64,000 nt of DNA from Symsagittifera roscoffensis (lineage: Eukaryota; Xenacoelomorpha; Acoela; Convolutidae), in contig NC_087064.1 of the NCBI RefSeq assembly GCF_963678635.1, positions 9,583,671 through 9,647,670 of the forward strand, written 5' to 3'. Every line of letters starts with the position of its first letter. Positions within the stretch are counted from its first letter, which is position 1. Positions 1-11,349 of the stretch are shown here, in pieces. The translations under genes and the position numbers were made by a program. The notes below the pieces were generated by a model. That model did no database searches, was not told the origin of the DNA, and saw only the letters and a list, made by a program, of their open reading frames with translations.

Positions 1-189
1 AGGTAAAAAAAATTGTTCGGGAGTTGGTTGAAAATACAACTTAAGGAAGTTCAGAAATATGGCTAACAAAAAGTTGGTCTGAACTTATGGGATTTAAAAC
101 CAAGAACACACGTGATGTTTAAACTTTAAAAAAAAAATCTACACTAAAATTAAGAAGTGGTGGTGTTCTGTTGTTTGTACCAAAAAAAT

Positions 190-650
190 TAGCTCCAATA
201 TGGGCTGCCTTTTCAAAAGCTTTTGACTCTAACTCACAAAATGCTTAAAAAAAAGGCTACCTTGTATGGATTTATCAATGGAAGCAAACGCATTATAAAA
301 AAAATCCTCAATGAACGCCTTCAAACGGTAAATATGATTGTTTTTCTGATTGGGTTGAAATTAAAAGAGGTGTGCCACAAAGTACGGTACTAGGTCCATT
401 GTTGTTCAATTTGGATATCAATGATATTAAAAAACGAATATCTCATGAATGTACTTTGCTGCAATATGCAGACGATTATATGATATTTGCATCATGCCTA
501 GATTCAAATGATGCATTTAATCAGTTACAGAGTTCCTCGTTTAAATTCACTTAAAGTTTTGCCGAAAATCAGTTGAATTTGAATGCATCGAAATCAGAAT
601 TTATCATATTTTATCAAAACAATGATGAACAGAATTGATGAAAATTGATC
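190..650 (+). pseudogene. Non-LTR (LINE) reverse transcriptase fragment, copy 1
   Basis: Broken frames carry the RT palm signatures KAFDS near 220, a GVPQSTVLGPLLF block near 370-410 and a YADD catalytic box near 468-480. In the family these are RT motifs of jockey/CR1-type LINEs. Stops fall inside the domain and no endonuclease or ORF1 is visible here, so it is dead. The same fragment recurs at 4250-4700. The stretch 850-1050 (LEQIELSFETFQSS region) is probably the degraded LINE C-terminal tail, because this is where such elements carry a Leu/Ile/Lys-rich end. Confidence 0.75.
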
Positions 651-1054
651 GACTTATTATAAATGACTAATACGTAGCAAAAAAAAAACTGAATGCAGTT
701 TTTAAGTCTGATTCTTGATGCTAGTCTTTCATATCAATCTTAAAAACAAATTTGCAAAAATTGACTAAAAGAATTAAAACGATTGATACTATTGGATAGC
801 ACTTTCCATTTTTGTCTTTTATTGCTTATCTTTTTTGTTTAGTTTTAGGTCATTTAGATTAAGCAGCAAAGTTTTTGGAGCAAATTGAACTGAGCTTTGA
901 AACTTTTCAATCTTCTATCACACTACCGAAAAGTAAATCATTTATCGGGATTGAGAAAAGAATTGAGTTGATTTGTATTGCATATCTATATCAGTATCTT
1001 ACTAGCAAAATGCAAGCTTTTACTAACGCATTGTGGCTACCGCCAGCGAAATAT

Positions 1055-1940
1055 TGTAACAGCCGCCTACTTAAGTCACATATGAGGTTAAAGAAGAAAA
1101 AGCCCCATAACCATTGGCTCAAGAGTCAGGGACACTATCTCTTCTGTTTTTCTACCTCAAATGGTCGGAGCCAATTCGGTTCATTTGCGACATGAGACCA
1201 CAAACCGCGTTACAGCTTAAAAGCTACCACCAAAATACCCCCTCTACTCTACAAAAAAGTACGCCCCCAAGCTTAGGTCTCAAAATACCCAAAACGCACG
1301 AACGCCGTTAAAAAATAGGGTCGGAACCTTACGTATGCAGTTGATTTCTATTAGACAGTGTACTTTTGATCCATTTCAAATGGATCAACCTAAAACTCTC
1401 CCTAACTCAACATAAGAGTGTAAAACATACTCAAGAAAATTAAATTGGGTACTTACATACCAACACATTTTCTTACAATCGAAAAACCAAATTAATAAGC
1501 AACTCTAGAATTAATCCAGTAATCAAGTTCAACTCAAGTAGTTTGAAGTGAATAAATTTTAACTCAAGACACAAGTTTTCTGTTTTGACCATTGGGCAGC
1601 TTCAGCTGTCCACCTTTCCACCGAAGGTTCAGTCTGGTCCACTCAATCTTCTTTATCTCTTCTTGTCATGACTTGTTATTTCTCTAGGAATGAGACAGCT
1701 CTACTCTCGTTCGATTTATACGGCGAAATTGTGAATAGCAATTTCACGCTCCTATTTTTTGTATTACTTTTCCGCGATTGTAGTTCAATTCTTCTGATCT
1801 TATTTTCTCGTATTTTCTGTTGTCGCGAGAAACTTGAGCATGACATGCTCAATTCGAATTTTTGAAAAATTGCATTCAACCCCAAAATCAAGGCTAAGCG
1901 TTGCTCAAGGTCAAACTTCAAAATATGACCGACTGGCACA
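1055..1940 (-). repeat. LTR of a giant-element relative, copy A
   Basis: Read on the minus strand it starts TGTGCC and ends GTTACA, the same six-base termini as the intact element at 11701-36604. It is 886 bp long. Just upstream on the minus strand (1941-1955) is the string GTCCGGGGAGTATG, identical to the sequence next to the intact 3' LTR. The body sequence is otherwise unrelated to the LTR at 11701, so it belongs to a different family of the same lineage. It is the 3' LTR of the ORF3 remnant at 2330-3795. Confidence 0.8.
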
Positions 1941-1956
1941 TACTCCCCGGACTCAA
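1941..1956 (-). promoter_or_regulatory. Putative polypurine tract beside LTR copy A
   Basis: The minus strand reads GAGTCCGGGGAGTA directly before the TGTGCC LTR start. This is the expected place of the plus-strand primer in an LTR element, and the core matches the one at 35705-35718. Confidence 0.6.
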
Positions 1957-2329
1957 GATCGATGTCCTCATTTTGTGTCGTCGTCTGTCAGTGAGCCTCT
2001 AGAAAGTTGAGTGCGTCTCAAGATACAGTGCCAAGGGTCAATTACAGAAATTTGCAGCAGATTTAACTTTATCTACACACCCAAATTCACAGCCATGCAA
2101 AATTGTCACATTATCTTTAAACAGCAATCATAATCTGCATACAACTGAACGCTGAATTTCCGCTTTGTAAGCTATCTTTTAATTTTTTTTTGATCTGCCC
2201 ATTCAGAAAAATGTCATGCAGCATTTTGATATATATAGTAGATATAGTATACTAATAGCAATAATTTTTTTAATTAAAATTTTTTTTCCTTGCCCTCAAG
2301 TTTCATCTGAGTTCACATTTAAGCACTTT

Positions 2330-3795
2330 TTTTTCCCCCGCTCACGACTCAAGAACCAATCCCTGAAAACCCTCTTCAGTTCGTGCCCTTTGTGTTCGAG
2401 ATACTGGCTCCTGACACACTCGACATCGTGATTTGTTTTGCCAGTTCTTCTTCGTCATCGGAACTGATTACGATCTCTTCCCATGCCTTCAGCTGTTCGT
2501 AGGCTCACATCCATTCCTTTTGTTTTTGTAGTCTTTTCGCTTGATTTGGCAGACCCTTCACTAAAGAATCCATGATCAAACAAAAGGAGTTGTGCAAGCT
2601 CAAGCTCACGTTCTTAGCCAAGTCCTCCTCCAATATCAATTCCCTCGCCTTGGTGTTATCTCGAGACACTCTACCAACCATAATCCAACCCGTGGTTATT
2701 GCATTACGATGAGTAAGCAAGGGTCTCTGTTGGCCTCGGGCACGATCTCGGCCAGGAACTATCGATATTCTTTCTGATGCTTCTTCGTGTGATTCTTCGT
2801 CACCGTATACAGTCACGACGTCAGCGTCGCTCAAAACCATGAAAAAATCTCATGCGACTCCACACGTGCCTCATTTCCTTGGGCACAGCGAATACTTTAC
2901 ACGCAGTCTCGAAAAATTCAAGCCTCCGGTGGCATGTATTGAATCCACTGTTGGTGCTCTCGACTCTCGATAATTCGCCACGTTCTCCTCGATCCATCGC
3001 AACGCCAGCATCATGCTCACCACAAAAAGAGTGACCTTCTGCTGGTGACTGGGTAGCCTTATTGACCGAATTTCTTCCACGTCCCATATCAAACAGAGGT
3101 TCGAGTGCTCCGGATACCAACTTCTGTGCCAGGCAATGACATGGGCATTCCCCGTGTGTCAGGTTGATGCTCCGAAGGCTGCGTTCTCCCAAAGCTTCCA
3201 ACAAAGGTTCAAACTAAATTGTTTTCTCATGCATTACGTCGTTTTCTTCCATGGCTGGGGCACTATTCGTCGCTTTTCCAATCGTATTTTGTCTTTCAAA
3301 GTCACTTGTGTTCTCTTTTTCCAGACTCTCGAGCTCTTCCCCCAGATCTCACTCAATTCATCACTTCGATCTCCAGGCACTGCTCCTAATATCTTCCGCA
3401 ACAACTTGTGAGAGTGGTGCGACATTTGTGCCAATCGTAGACACTTGGGCACCGAAAAAGCCTTGTCGATTAACACCCTCTGACTAGATGCTTCCACCAT
3501 CGCCATGTGTAGTGGATAATGGCTTCCGCAGAGGTTGGCCATGACTGATCCCGCCAGAGACTTCACATTCGTGGGTAGATTGTAGGCCTCGCTCACAGGA
3601 AATCCCATCTCCGTCTGAAGAGCAATCTTCCATCCTCTGATGTGCTTCTTGATCATTTGCAACTCTCCTGGCCAAGACTCCACGCTTAACGCTGTCACCA
3701 AACGGTGTTCGGACTCCAGCATCTGTAAATATTGTAAACTGCACATCCTCGAGAAAAATCCCAATGCCGTCGCTCTATTTACAGTGGTGGTCGCG
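2330..3795 (-). pseudogene. ORF3 C-terminal remnant, copy A
   Basis: Several minus-strand frames, broken by shifts and stops, align by eye with residues about 2510-2950 of the intact ORF3 (26104-34971). Shared blocks in order are TALGF, SVE.(W/F)PG.LQ, FSVPKC.RLA.MS, HGE.PCHCLAQ, IWDVEE, LTHRNA.TT and NVSL.LHNSFC. Identity is well below 100%, so the source was a diverged relative. The remnant stops abruptly at 3795 in unrelated DNA. It shows that the C-terminal region of ORF3 exists in more than one LTR family. Confidence 0.85.
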
Positions 3796-4056
3796 TTAGA
3801 AAACGCATGCAGATAAACAAAAATCAGGAATTGGATGAAAAAAATTTTTTCGTGTAAAACTGAAAAAAATGAGTTCCGACCATTCCAACTGACTCATTTT
3901 TTCATAATCATTTTTTGGTCACACTAAGTGGGGATATTCTAAGTGATTCAGACCCTTACGAAGCTATAGAAGCAGTCTACAAAGTTTGTTCCCAGAACGC
4001 AAAAAGTCTGAAATTTGTTGATTTGAATTTTCAAAGTGTTATTAGAAAAGGCATGC
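3796..4056 (+). other. Spacer between duplicated units; possible host exon
   Basis: This piece is not part of the repeat. The frame ending at 4056 is open for at least 45 codons, reads like protein (SDSDPYEAIEAVYKVC, then AKSLKFVDLNF) and ends CAG followed by GTAAAA, a splice-donor-like junction. Unit 2 starts at that same AGGTAAAA. It could be a captured exon, perhaps of a leucine-rich-repeat-like protein, or chance. The family call is a guess. Confidence 0.25.
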
Positions 4057-4249
4057 AGGTAAAAACAAATTGTTCGGGAGTTGGGTGAAAATACAACTTA
4101 AGGAAGTTCAGAAATATGGCTAACAAAAAGTTGGTCTGAACTTATGGGATTCAAAACCAAGAACACACGTGATGTTTAAATTGAAAAAAAAATCTACACT
4201 AAAATTAAGAAGTGGTGGTGTTCTGTTGTTATTACCAATAAAATTAGCT

Positions 4250-4700
4250 CCAGTATGGGCAGCCCTTTCAAAAGCTTTTGACTCTAACTCACAAAATGTT
4301 TAAGAAAAAGGCTACCTTGTATGGATTTATCAATGGAAGCAAACGCATTATATAAAAAAATCCTCAATGAACGCCTTCAAACGGTAAATACGGTTGTTTT
4401 TCTGATTGGGTTGAAATTAAAAGAGGTGTGCCACAAAGTACGGTACTAGGTCCATTGTTGTTCGATTGGGATATCAATGATATTAAAAAACGAATTTCTC
4501 ATGAATGTACTTTGGTGCAACATGCAGACGAATATATGATATTTGCATCATGCCTAGCTTCAAATTATGCATTTAATCAGTTACAAAGTTCTTCGTTTAA
4601 ACTCACCTAAAGTTTTGCCGAAAATCAGTTGAATTTGAATGCATCGAAATCAGAATTTATAAAATTTCATTAAAAAAATGATGAACAGAAGTGATGAAAA
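4250..4700 (+). pseudogene. Non-LTR (LINE) reverse transcriptase fragment, copy 2
   Basis: Same fragment as at 190-650, including GVPQSTVLGPLLF. Here the catalytic YADD box has decayed to a HADE-like reading near 4523-4535. It is part of the duplicated unit and is not expressed as an enzyme. Confidence 0.7.
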
Positions 4701-5109
4701 TTGATCGACTTATTATAAATGACTAATACGTAGCGAAAAAAAACTGAATGCAGTTTTTAAGTCTGATTCTTGATGCTAGTCTTTCATATCAATCTCAATA
4801 TCAAATTTGCAAAAATTGACTAAAAGAATTAAAACGATTGATATTATTGGATAGCAACTTTCATTATTGTCTTTTATTGCTTTTCTTTATTGTTTAGTTT
4901 TAGGTCATTTAGATTAAGCAGCAAAGTTTTTGGAGCAAATTGAACTGAGCTTTGAAACTTTTCAATCTTCTGCCACACTACCGAAAAGTAAATCCTTTAT
5001 CGGGATTGAGAAAAAAATTGAGTTGATTTGTATTGCAAATCTATATCAGTATCTTACTAGCAAAATGCAAGCTTTTACAAACGCATTGTGGCTACCGCCA
5101 GCGAAATAT

Positions 5110-5935
5110 TGTAACAGCCGCCTACTTAAGTCACATATGAGGTTAAAGAAGAAAAGGCCCTATAACCATTGGCTCAAGAGTCAGGGACACTATCTCTTCT
5201 GTTTTTCTACCTCAAATGGTCGGAGCCAATTCGGTTCATTTGCGACATGAGACCACAAACCGCGTTACAGCTTAAAAGCTACCACCAAAATGCCCCCCCT
5301 ACTCTAAAAATAAGAACGCCCCCATACTTAGGTCTCAAAATACCCAAAACGCACATGCGCCGTTAAAAAACAGGGTCGAAACTTTACGTATACAGTTACT
5401 TTCTATTAGACAGTTAATCTTTGATCCATTTCAATTGGATCAACCTAAAACTCTCCCTAACTCAACATAAGAATGTAAAACCCACTCAAGAAATTTAAAT
5501 TGGATACTTACATCCCGACACAACTTCTATAATCGAGTAACCAAATTATTAAACAACTCTAAAATTAATCCAGTAATCAAGTTCAACTCAAGAAGTTTGA
5601 AGTGAATAAATTTTAACTCAAGACACAAGTTTTCTGTTTTGACCATTGGGCAGCTTCAGCTGTCCACCTTTCCACCGAAAGTTCAGTCTGGTCCCCTCAA
5701 TCTTCTTTATCTCTTCTTGTCACGACTTGTTATTTATCTAGGAATGAGACAGCTCTACTCTCGTTCGATTTATACGGCAAAATTGTGAAGAGCAAAATTA
5801 CGCTCCTATTTTTTGTATTACTTTTCCGCGATTGTAGTTCGATTCTTCTGATCTTATTTTCTCGTTTTTTCTGTTGTCGCGAGAAACTTGAGCATGACAT
5901 GCTCAATTCGAACTTTTGAAAAATTGCATTTAACC
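5110..5935 (-). repeat. LTR copy B (3' LTR, truncated)
   Basis: Closely matches LTR copy A from its TGTAACAGCC end (plus-strand view), but the other end, with the TGTGCC terminus and the polypurine region, is deleted near 5935. Confidence 0.8.
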
Positions 5936-6079
5936 ATTGTTCTGCCCATTCAGAAAAATTTCATGCAGCGTTTTGATTTATATAGTAGATATAGTATACT
6001 AATAGCAATAATTTTTTAAATTAAAATTTCTTTTCCTTGCCCTCAAGTTTCATCTGAGTTCACATTCAAGCACTTTTTC

Positions 6080-7960
6080 TTTCCCCCGCTCACGACTCAA
6101 GAACCAATCCCTGAAAACCCTCTTCAGTTCGTGCCCCTTGTGTTCGAGATACTGGCTCCTGACACACTCGACATCGTGATTTGTTTTGCCAGTTCTTCTT
6201 CGTCATCGGAACTGATTACGATCTCTTCCCATGCCTTCAGCTGTTCGTAGGCTCACATCCATTCCTTTTGTTTTTGTAGTCTTTTCGCTTGATTTGGCAG
6301 ACCCTTCACTAAAGAATCCATGATCAAACAAAAGGAGTTGTGCAAGCTCAAGCTCACGTTCTTCGCCAAGTCCTCCTCCAATATCAATTCCCTCGCCTTG
6401 GTGTTATCTCGAGACACTCTACCAATCATAATCCAACCCGTGGTTATTGCATTACGATGAGTAAGCAAGGGTCTCTGAAGGCCTCGGGCCCGATCTCGGC
6501 CAGGAACTGTCGATATTCTTTCTGATGCTTCTTCGTGTGATTCTTCGTCACCGTATACAGTCACGACGTCAGCGTCGCTCAAAACCATGAAAAAATCTCA
6601 TGCGACTCCACACGTGCCTCATTTCCTTGGGCACAGCGAATACTTTACACGCAGTCTCGAAAAATTCAAGCCTCCGGCTGTAGTAAATGGCATGTATTGA
6701 ATCCACTGTTGGTGCTCTCGACTCTCGATAATTCGCCACGTTCTCCTCGATCCATCGCAACGCCAGCATCATGCTCACCACAAAAAGAGTGACCTTCTGC
6801 TGGTGACTGGGTAGCCTTATTGACCGAATTTCTTCCACGTCCCATATCAAACAGAGGTTCGAGTGCTCCGGATACCAACTTCTGTGCCAGGCAATGACAT
6901 GGGCATTCCCCGTGTGTCAGGTTGATGCTCCGAAGGCTGCGTTCTCCCAAAGCTTCCAACAAAGGTTCAAACTCCATTGTTTTCTCATGCATTACGTCGT
7001 TTTCTTCCATGGCTGGGGCACTATTCGTCGCTTTTCCAATCGTATTTTGTCTTTCAAAGTCACTTGTGTTCTCTTTTTCCAGACTCTCGAGCTCTTCCCC
7101 CAGATCTCACTCAATTCATCACTTCGATCTCCAGGCACTGCTCCTAATATCTTCCGCAACAACTTGTGAGAGTGGTGCGACATTTGTGCCAATCGTAGAC
7201 ACTTGGGCACCGAAAAAGCCTTGTCGATTAACACCCTCTGACTAGATGCTTCCACCATCGCCATGTGTAGTGGATAATGGCTTCCGCAGAGGTTGGCCAT
7301 GACTGATCCCGCCAGAGACTTCACATTCGTGGGTAGATTGTAGGCCTCGCTCACTGGAAATCCCATCTCCGTCTGAAGAGCAATCTTCCATCCTCTGATG
7401 TGCTTCTTGATCATTTGCAACTCTCCTGGCCAAGACTCCACGCTTAACGCTGTCACCAAACGGTGTTCGGACTCCAGCATCTGTAAATATTGTAAACTGC
7501 ACATCCTCGAGAAAAATCCCAATGCTGTCGCTACATTTACAGTGGTGGTCGCGTAACACTCAATCATTATCTGCATCTCGCTCTTCTCCTTCTCCGTTAT
7601 GTCACCCAAACCAAGTGGCTAAATCCTCCCTCTGGAAGGATTTTATTCTGACACAGGACCGCCAATCACAAGAATGCTCTCCTCCTCCACATGCCAGGTC
7701 CAGACAGCTGCCCGGTTCCATCTTGTTAAATAGCTTGTCCAGCTTCCTCGTTGCCCCCTCCGATTCCCCTCGATGAGGTAGGATCAATTTTCCACTTTTC
7801 TGGCCCAGGTATTGAAACTCTTTTCCGACCTTCCAGTACCAATTCCTGGCCGGTCTCTTCTTCAGAATCTTCCTGTACCCTGACTCGAGTGTTAAGATAT
7901 CCAAAACACTATCCCAGTATCTCCTCTAGAACTTGTGTGAAAGTCTCCAAAACCCTATCA
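6080..7960 (-). pseudogene. ORF3 C-terminal remnant, copy B
   Basis: Same conserved blocks as copy A, but longer at the N-terminal side. The frames at 7904-7602 and 7609-6992 align with intact ORF3 through a GSCLDLACGGGEHSC block, corresponding to RGTCLAQHSGMEGHVC in the intact protein. Interrupted by a stop near 7602 and by frameshifts near 6690-6990 and 6570. A small insertion near 6680 distinguishes it from copy A. It is dead, but it confirms that the cysteine/histidine-rich C-terminus is an old shared part of ORF3. Confidence 0.8.
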
Positions 7961-9425
7961 ATCAAAATTTTCTTTTCTAAACCCACCGTAATTTCCTTTT
8001 GTCTCCTATTTCCAATGCAAGTCGAAATACATTTTGCTTTTAACCTGAATCTATGATTGCTGTTGCCTAAAAATCAAATCCAAAAACCGAAAATGTCAAA
8101 TGAAAAAAATTCAAAAAAAAAAAACGAGAAAAACTTGTATACAATGCAATTTCGATAGAGATCGTCTTTCGTAGAAAAAATGTCTGGTACCTGACTGTCA
8201 GGCGTTTTTCCTCCCCCATACTTGCGGTCTTATGGGGTTTTAACCTTTTAGGTTTCAAAAACGGTCTATTTCCGATCCCTCCACCCTATATACCTACCTT
8301 AATAAGAGTTCGATTTCGGGTCCCTTCGCTTTTGCTACTCTTGTTGTGAGTCTTCAACTCAGTTATTCTAATGTAACTAAATCGGAGATATCGATTGTTT
8401 ATTTACTATAAGAAAGACTCTCTTTTTACAATTTTCAATCATTAACCTCGAACTTAACCAGCGCCCCTGCTAACCTCCCCCCTTTCTAGCGGCCCACTTG
8501 AGCCGAAAATTACTCTAAGCGCGATGGGTGCTAAACCTCTTGAGAGAAAAACGTAGAATCTTCTCCAAGCTCTGCTCAAGTAAAACGTTTCCTCAAAACA
8601 GTGGGTTTTCGCTTATTCATTTTTATACAGATTTCCTATAATGTAAAATTAATTTTAACGATACCCGTTTGACCAAACAGAACTTTCCTCCGTTTGCTCT
8701 GTTCTGCTTTGATCACACTGCTGGATGTCTCTTTCCAGGTCGGGCGTCCTCTGTCTCTGGGGTCTCTATCCCGAGTACGACTTTCCCACTTAACTTGTCA
8801 CCTGTTCCAGTCAAGTCGCCCAGTGGTCAAGTCTCTCAGTGGTCCATTTTCCCACTTGGCTTGTCACCTGTTCCAGTCAAGTCTCCCAGTGGTCAAGTCA
8901 CTCAGAGGTCCACTTTCCCACTTAGCTGGGCACCCGTTCCAGTCAAGTTTCCCAGTGGTCCGCTGATATCTCAAGCTATCTGAAAACCCTTTCAACGCCC
9001 CTAGCTCAAGCACCTGTTCAATGTTGCTTGTTTGATCGAAACCATCGGTCTTATTGAAAACAGTATGCGTCAGTTATTTTGATTAACATTAAGTTTTGAT
9101 CCACCTAATCTGAAAGTCAAAACCACAGTATTTTTTGTATTTTATATCGTTTTCTGTTTCTGTTTTTAATCTTTTTCGGTTTTTTATTTCGCTTTTTGTC
9201 TTTTGCTCGTTTTTTGTCCCCTTAGTGGCCCCCATTACACGGTTAGCTAGGCCTCGTTCGGAGAGCGTACCAGGAAGTTTTCTCGAGTTTTCTTAAAAAA
9301 CTATCGCGGTACAACCAGAAGGTGGTCACGTTCCCGTTGATTCGTACCACCGGTACTCTAGAATGGGCATGTGGCCCGGAGCTGCGTCAAGTGGGTTCAA
9401 TACCGTAGTCATGATGTTGTAAAAA
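7961..9425 (-). other. Leader (5' untranslated) region of the deleted minus-strand element
   Basis: There is no convincing coding frame. The stretch lies between the ORF3 remnant and the primer site and so should hold the leader and the deletion joint. It contains the 66-bp tandem repeat at 8785-8966 and otherwise T-rich, pyrimidine-biased sequence on the plus strand. I see no gene. Confidence 0.45.
8785..8966. repeat. 66-bp tandem repeat, about 2.7 copies
   Basis: Copies start at 8785, 8851 and 8917 with the string CCCACTT, each followed by a GTCACCTGTTCCAGTCAAGT-like block and CCCAGTGGTC. The exact 66-bp period is a multiple of three, which explains the open frames here (PVPVKSPSGQ repeats). 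Those frames are not genes. It sits in the leader of the minus-strand element. Confidence 0.85.
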
Positions 9426-9440
9426 CACCCAGGTGAGCCA
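9426..9440 (-). promoter_or_regulatory. tRNA primer-binding site of the minus-strand element
   Basis: The minus strand reads TGGCTCACCTGGGTG, 11 bases inside the LTR end. It starts with TGG, the complement of a tRNA CCA end, and matches the intact element's site TGGCGCTCCTGGGTG at 13 of 15 positions. This places the LTR at 9452-10965 as a 5' LTR. Confidence 0.65.
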
Positions 9441-9451
9441 TTAAATCACTA

Positions 9452-10965
9452 TGTAACAGTCGCCTACTTAAGTCACATATGAGGTTAAAGAAGAATAGGC
9501 CTTATAACCATTGGCTCAAGAGTCAGTGACACTATCTCTTGTGTTTTTCTACCTCAAACAATCGGAGCCAATTTGGTTCACTGGCGAAATGAGACCAAAA
9601 ACGGCGTTATAGCTTAAAGGCTACCAAAAACAATACCCCCACTCTAGAAATAAGAACGCCACCATGCTTAGGTCTCAAAATACCCAAAACAGACGAACGC
9701 CGTTAAAAAGAGGATCGGAACCTTACGTATACAGTTACGTTTTATTAGACAGTGGATCTTTGATCCATATCAGATGGATCAAACTAAAACTCTCCCTAAC
9801 TCAGCATAATAATGTGAAACACAATCAAGAAATTTAAATTGGGTACTTACATACCGACACGACTTCTACAATCGAGTGACTAAATTAATTAGCAACTCTA
9901 GAATTAGTCCAGTAATCAAGTTTAACTCAAGAAGTTTGAAGTGAATAAATTTTAACTCAAGACACAAATTTTCTGTTTTGACCCTTGGGCAGCTTCAGCT
10001 GTCCACCTTTCCACCGAAGGTTCACTCTGGTCCACTCAATCTTCTTTATCTCTTCTCTTCACAACTTGTTCTTTCTCTAGGAATGAGACAGCTCTACTCT
10101 CGTTCAATTTATACGGCAAAATTGCGAATAGCAATTTCACGCTCCTATTTTTTGTATTACTTTTCTGCGATTGTAGTTCGATTCTTCTGATCTAATTTTC
10201 TTTTATTTTCAGTTGTCGCGAGAAACGTGAGCATGACATGCTCAATTTGAGTTTTTGAAAATTGCTTTTCAACCCAAAATCAAGACTAAGCGTTGCTCAA
10301 GCAGGGATATCGATTCGAATCCGAGTATTCGACCCGAATACCGAGTATTCGGCACTTCGAAGCCGAATCCGAATATTAAAATTTTGAAATCCGAATATCG
10401 AATCCGAATATTTTTTTTTTTTTGTCGAATACCGAATAATCCAGGGTCCACTGCTAAAAAACCCGAATATTCCGAATATTGGTTTACTGTTTTGTTTCAC
10501 AATATTTTTCTGTTTTTTTTTAAGATGGCTAATGTAGAAGAGTCTGATGTCGCTGCCGAGTGCGAGTATAGAAAAGAAAAAGGAGTGGCAAAATGGCATG
10601 AAAAGTAGCTCGAAAAACTGGGTTGTGAGTTGTGACTGATTTTTAACATTTACTCACTCCCGCGATTTTTACATTATTACGCAAGTCCCAGCCAATTCTA
10701 CTTGAAAAATGCTATGTTCAATACTTTTTATAGAATTTGTTGTATCAAATTTTTATGCTAAGTTTTTTGGGAAAATAACCAAATATCCGAATAGTTGTTC
10801 GAGTAGTAACATTTGGCCGAAGCCGAATCCGAATAGTAAGGGCACTATTCGGCCGAAGTCGAATATCGAATAGTTGGGCCGCGGCGAATAACGAACATCA
10901 AAAAATCCGAGTATTCGACATCCCTGTGCTCAAGGTCAAACTTCCAAGTATGACCGACTGGCATA
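9452..10965 (-). repeat. LTR copy C (5' LTR) interrupted by a MITE
   Basis: Matches LTR copy A (1055-1940) from TGTAACAG to GACTGGCA (plus-strand view). Removing the 633 bp of MITE plus one target duplication leaves about 880 bp, the length of copy A. A primer-binding site lies directly inside it. Confidence 0.8.
10302..10926. mobile_element. hAT-like MITE, 625 bp
   Basis: The ends are CAGGGATATCGA on the left and TCGACATCCCTG on the right, imperfect inverted terminal repeats of the hAT type. The flanks are an exact 8-bp direct repeat, TGCTCAAG (10294-10301 and 10927-10934). LTR copy A has the same site once, uninterrupted, at 1902-1909, which proves the insertion. The interior is rich in CCGAAT/ATTCGG words that could fold on themselves. 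One short open stretch near 10526-10606 begins MANVEESDVAAE; it may be a leftover of a captured exon or of transposase. No transposase is encoded. Confidence 0.9.
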
Positions 10966-11349
10966 AATAGAATAAATTTAACGCTCAAAGCAAATAATGT
11001 TTGCTAACCACTGTTCAACTGTTTCTCTACTTCAACGTTCCCAAAAAGAGTTCTACACTACTGGAATGGCATCTAATCCTCGATGTAAGCATACAAATAC
11101 ACGGCGTGAATTCCATTTTCAATAGTTGATTTCCAGTTATATGTTCTTTATAGCAATGTTTTAATAACTTAACATTTTCACATTTTTTACGGAATCACAA
11201 ATTTTTATTTGTCTTCACATTTTTTTTTCTTAAATTGATGATTATATTGATGTTAAATTTTCATCTCGTTTTAATCAGTCATGAGTAAATAATCTAAATT
11301 TGTTATTAATATTAGTTTTACACGGTTACTATTTTCATGCTTTGACTAC
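10966..11349. other. No feature seen
   Basis: AT-rich sequence between the deleted element and the RT pseudogene. I see no open frame or repeat. Confidence 0.5.

Larger units (their letters stand above)
1..3795. repeat. Tandem segmental duplication, unit 1
   Basis: This segment is repeated at 4057-7555 with the same order of contents: RT fragment (+), LTR (-), ORF3 remnant (-). Both units begin at the same AGGTAAAA string, and position 1 is already inside the unit, so the true left end lies outside the window. Unit 1 has about 290 bp (about 1880-2195) that unit 2 lacks; this stretch spans the LTR 5' end, the polypurine region and part of the 3' UTR. Host DNA and a dead LINE are copied along with the LTR, so this is a duplication of genomic DNA and not two separate insertions. 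Confidence 0.85.
4057..7555. repeat. Tandem segmental duplication, unit 2
   Basis: Second copy of the 1-3795 segment, with many single-base differences and the roughly 290-bp deletion near 5935. Unlike unit 1 it continues rightward through more ORF3 remnant, a leader and a 5' LTR, so it is the more complete of the two. Confidence 0.85.
5110..10965 (-). mobile_element. Internally deleted LTR retrotransposon related to the giant element
   Basis: Read on the minus strand: 5' LTR (10965-9452), a tRNA primer site (9440-9426), a leader with a 66-bp tandem repeat, then an ORF3 C-terminal remnant (about 7960-6080) and a truncated 3' LTR (about 5935-5110). Gag, pol and most of ORF3 are missing, so it cannot move unaided. 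Flanking bases on the minus strand are CTATT before the 5' LTR and ATATT after the 3' LTR, a possible 5-bp target duplication with one mismatch. Confidence 0.7.

Noticed and set aside
875-1195. 106-codon ORF, repeated at 4930-5250
   Set aside because: It crosses the border between the LINE tail and an LTR, so it cannot be a native gene.
8669-8983. Open frame with PVPVKSPSGQ repeats
   Set aside because: It is the translation of a 66-bp tandem repeat. Two other frames are equally open, and it sits in a non-coding leader.
9452-10965. Solo LTR
   Set aside because: A primer-binding site and leader follow on the inner side, and a truncated 3' LTR with ORF3 remnant lies downstream, so it is the 5' LTR of a deleted element.
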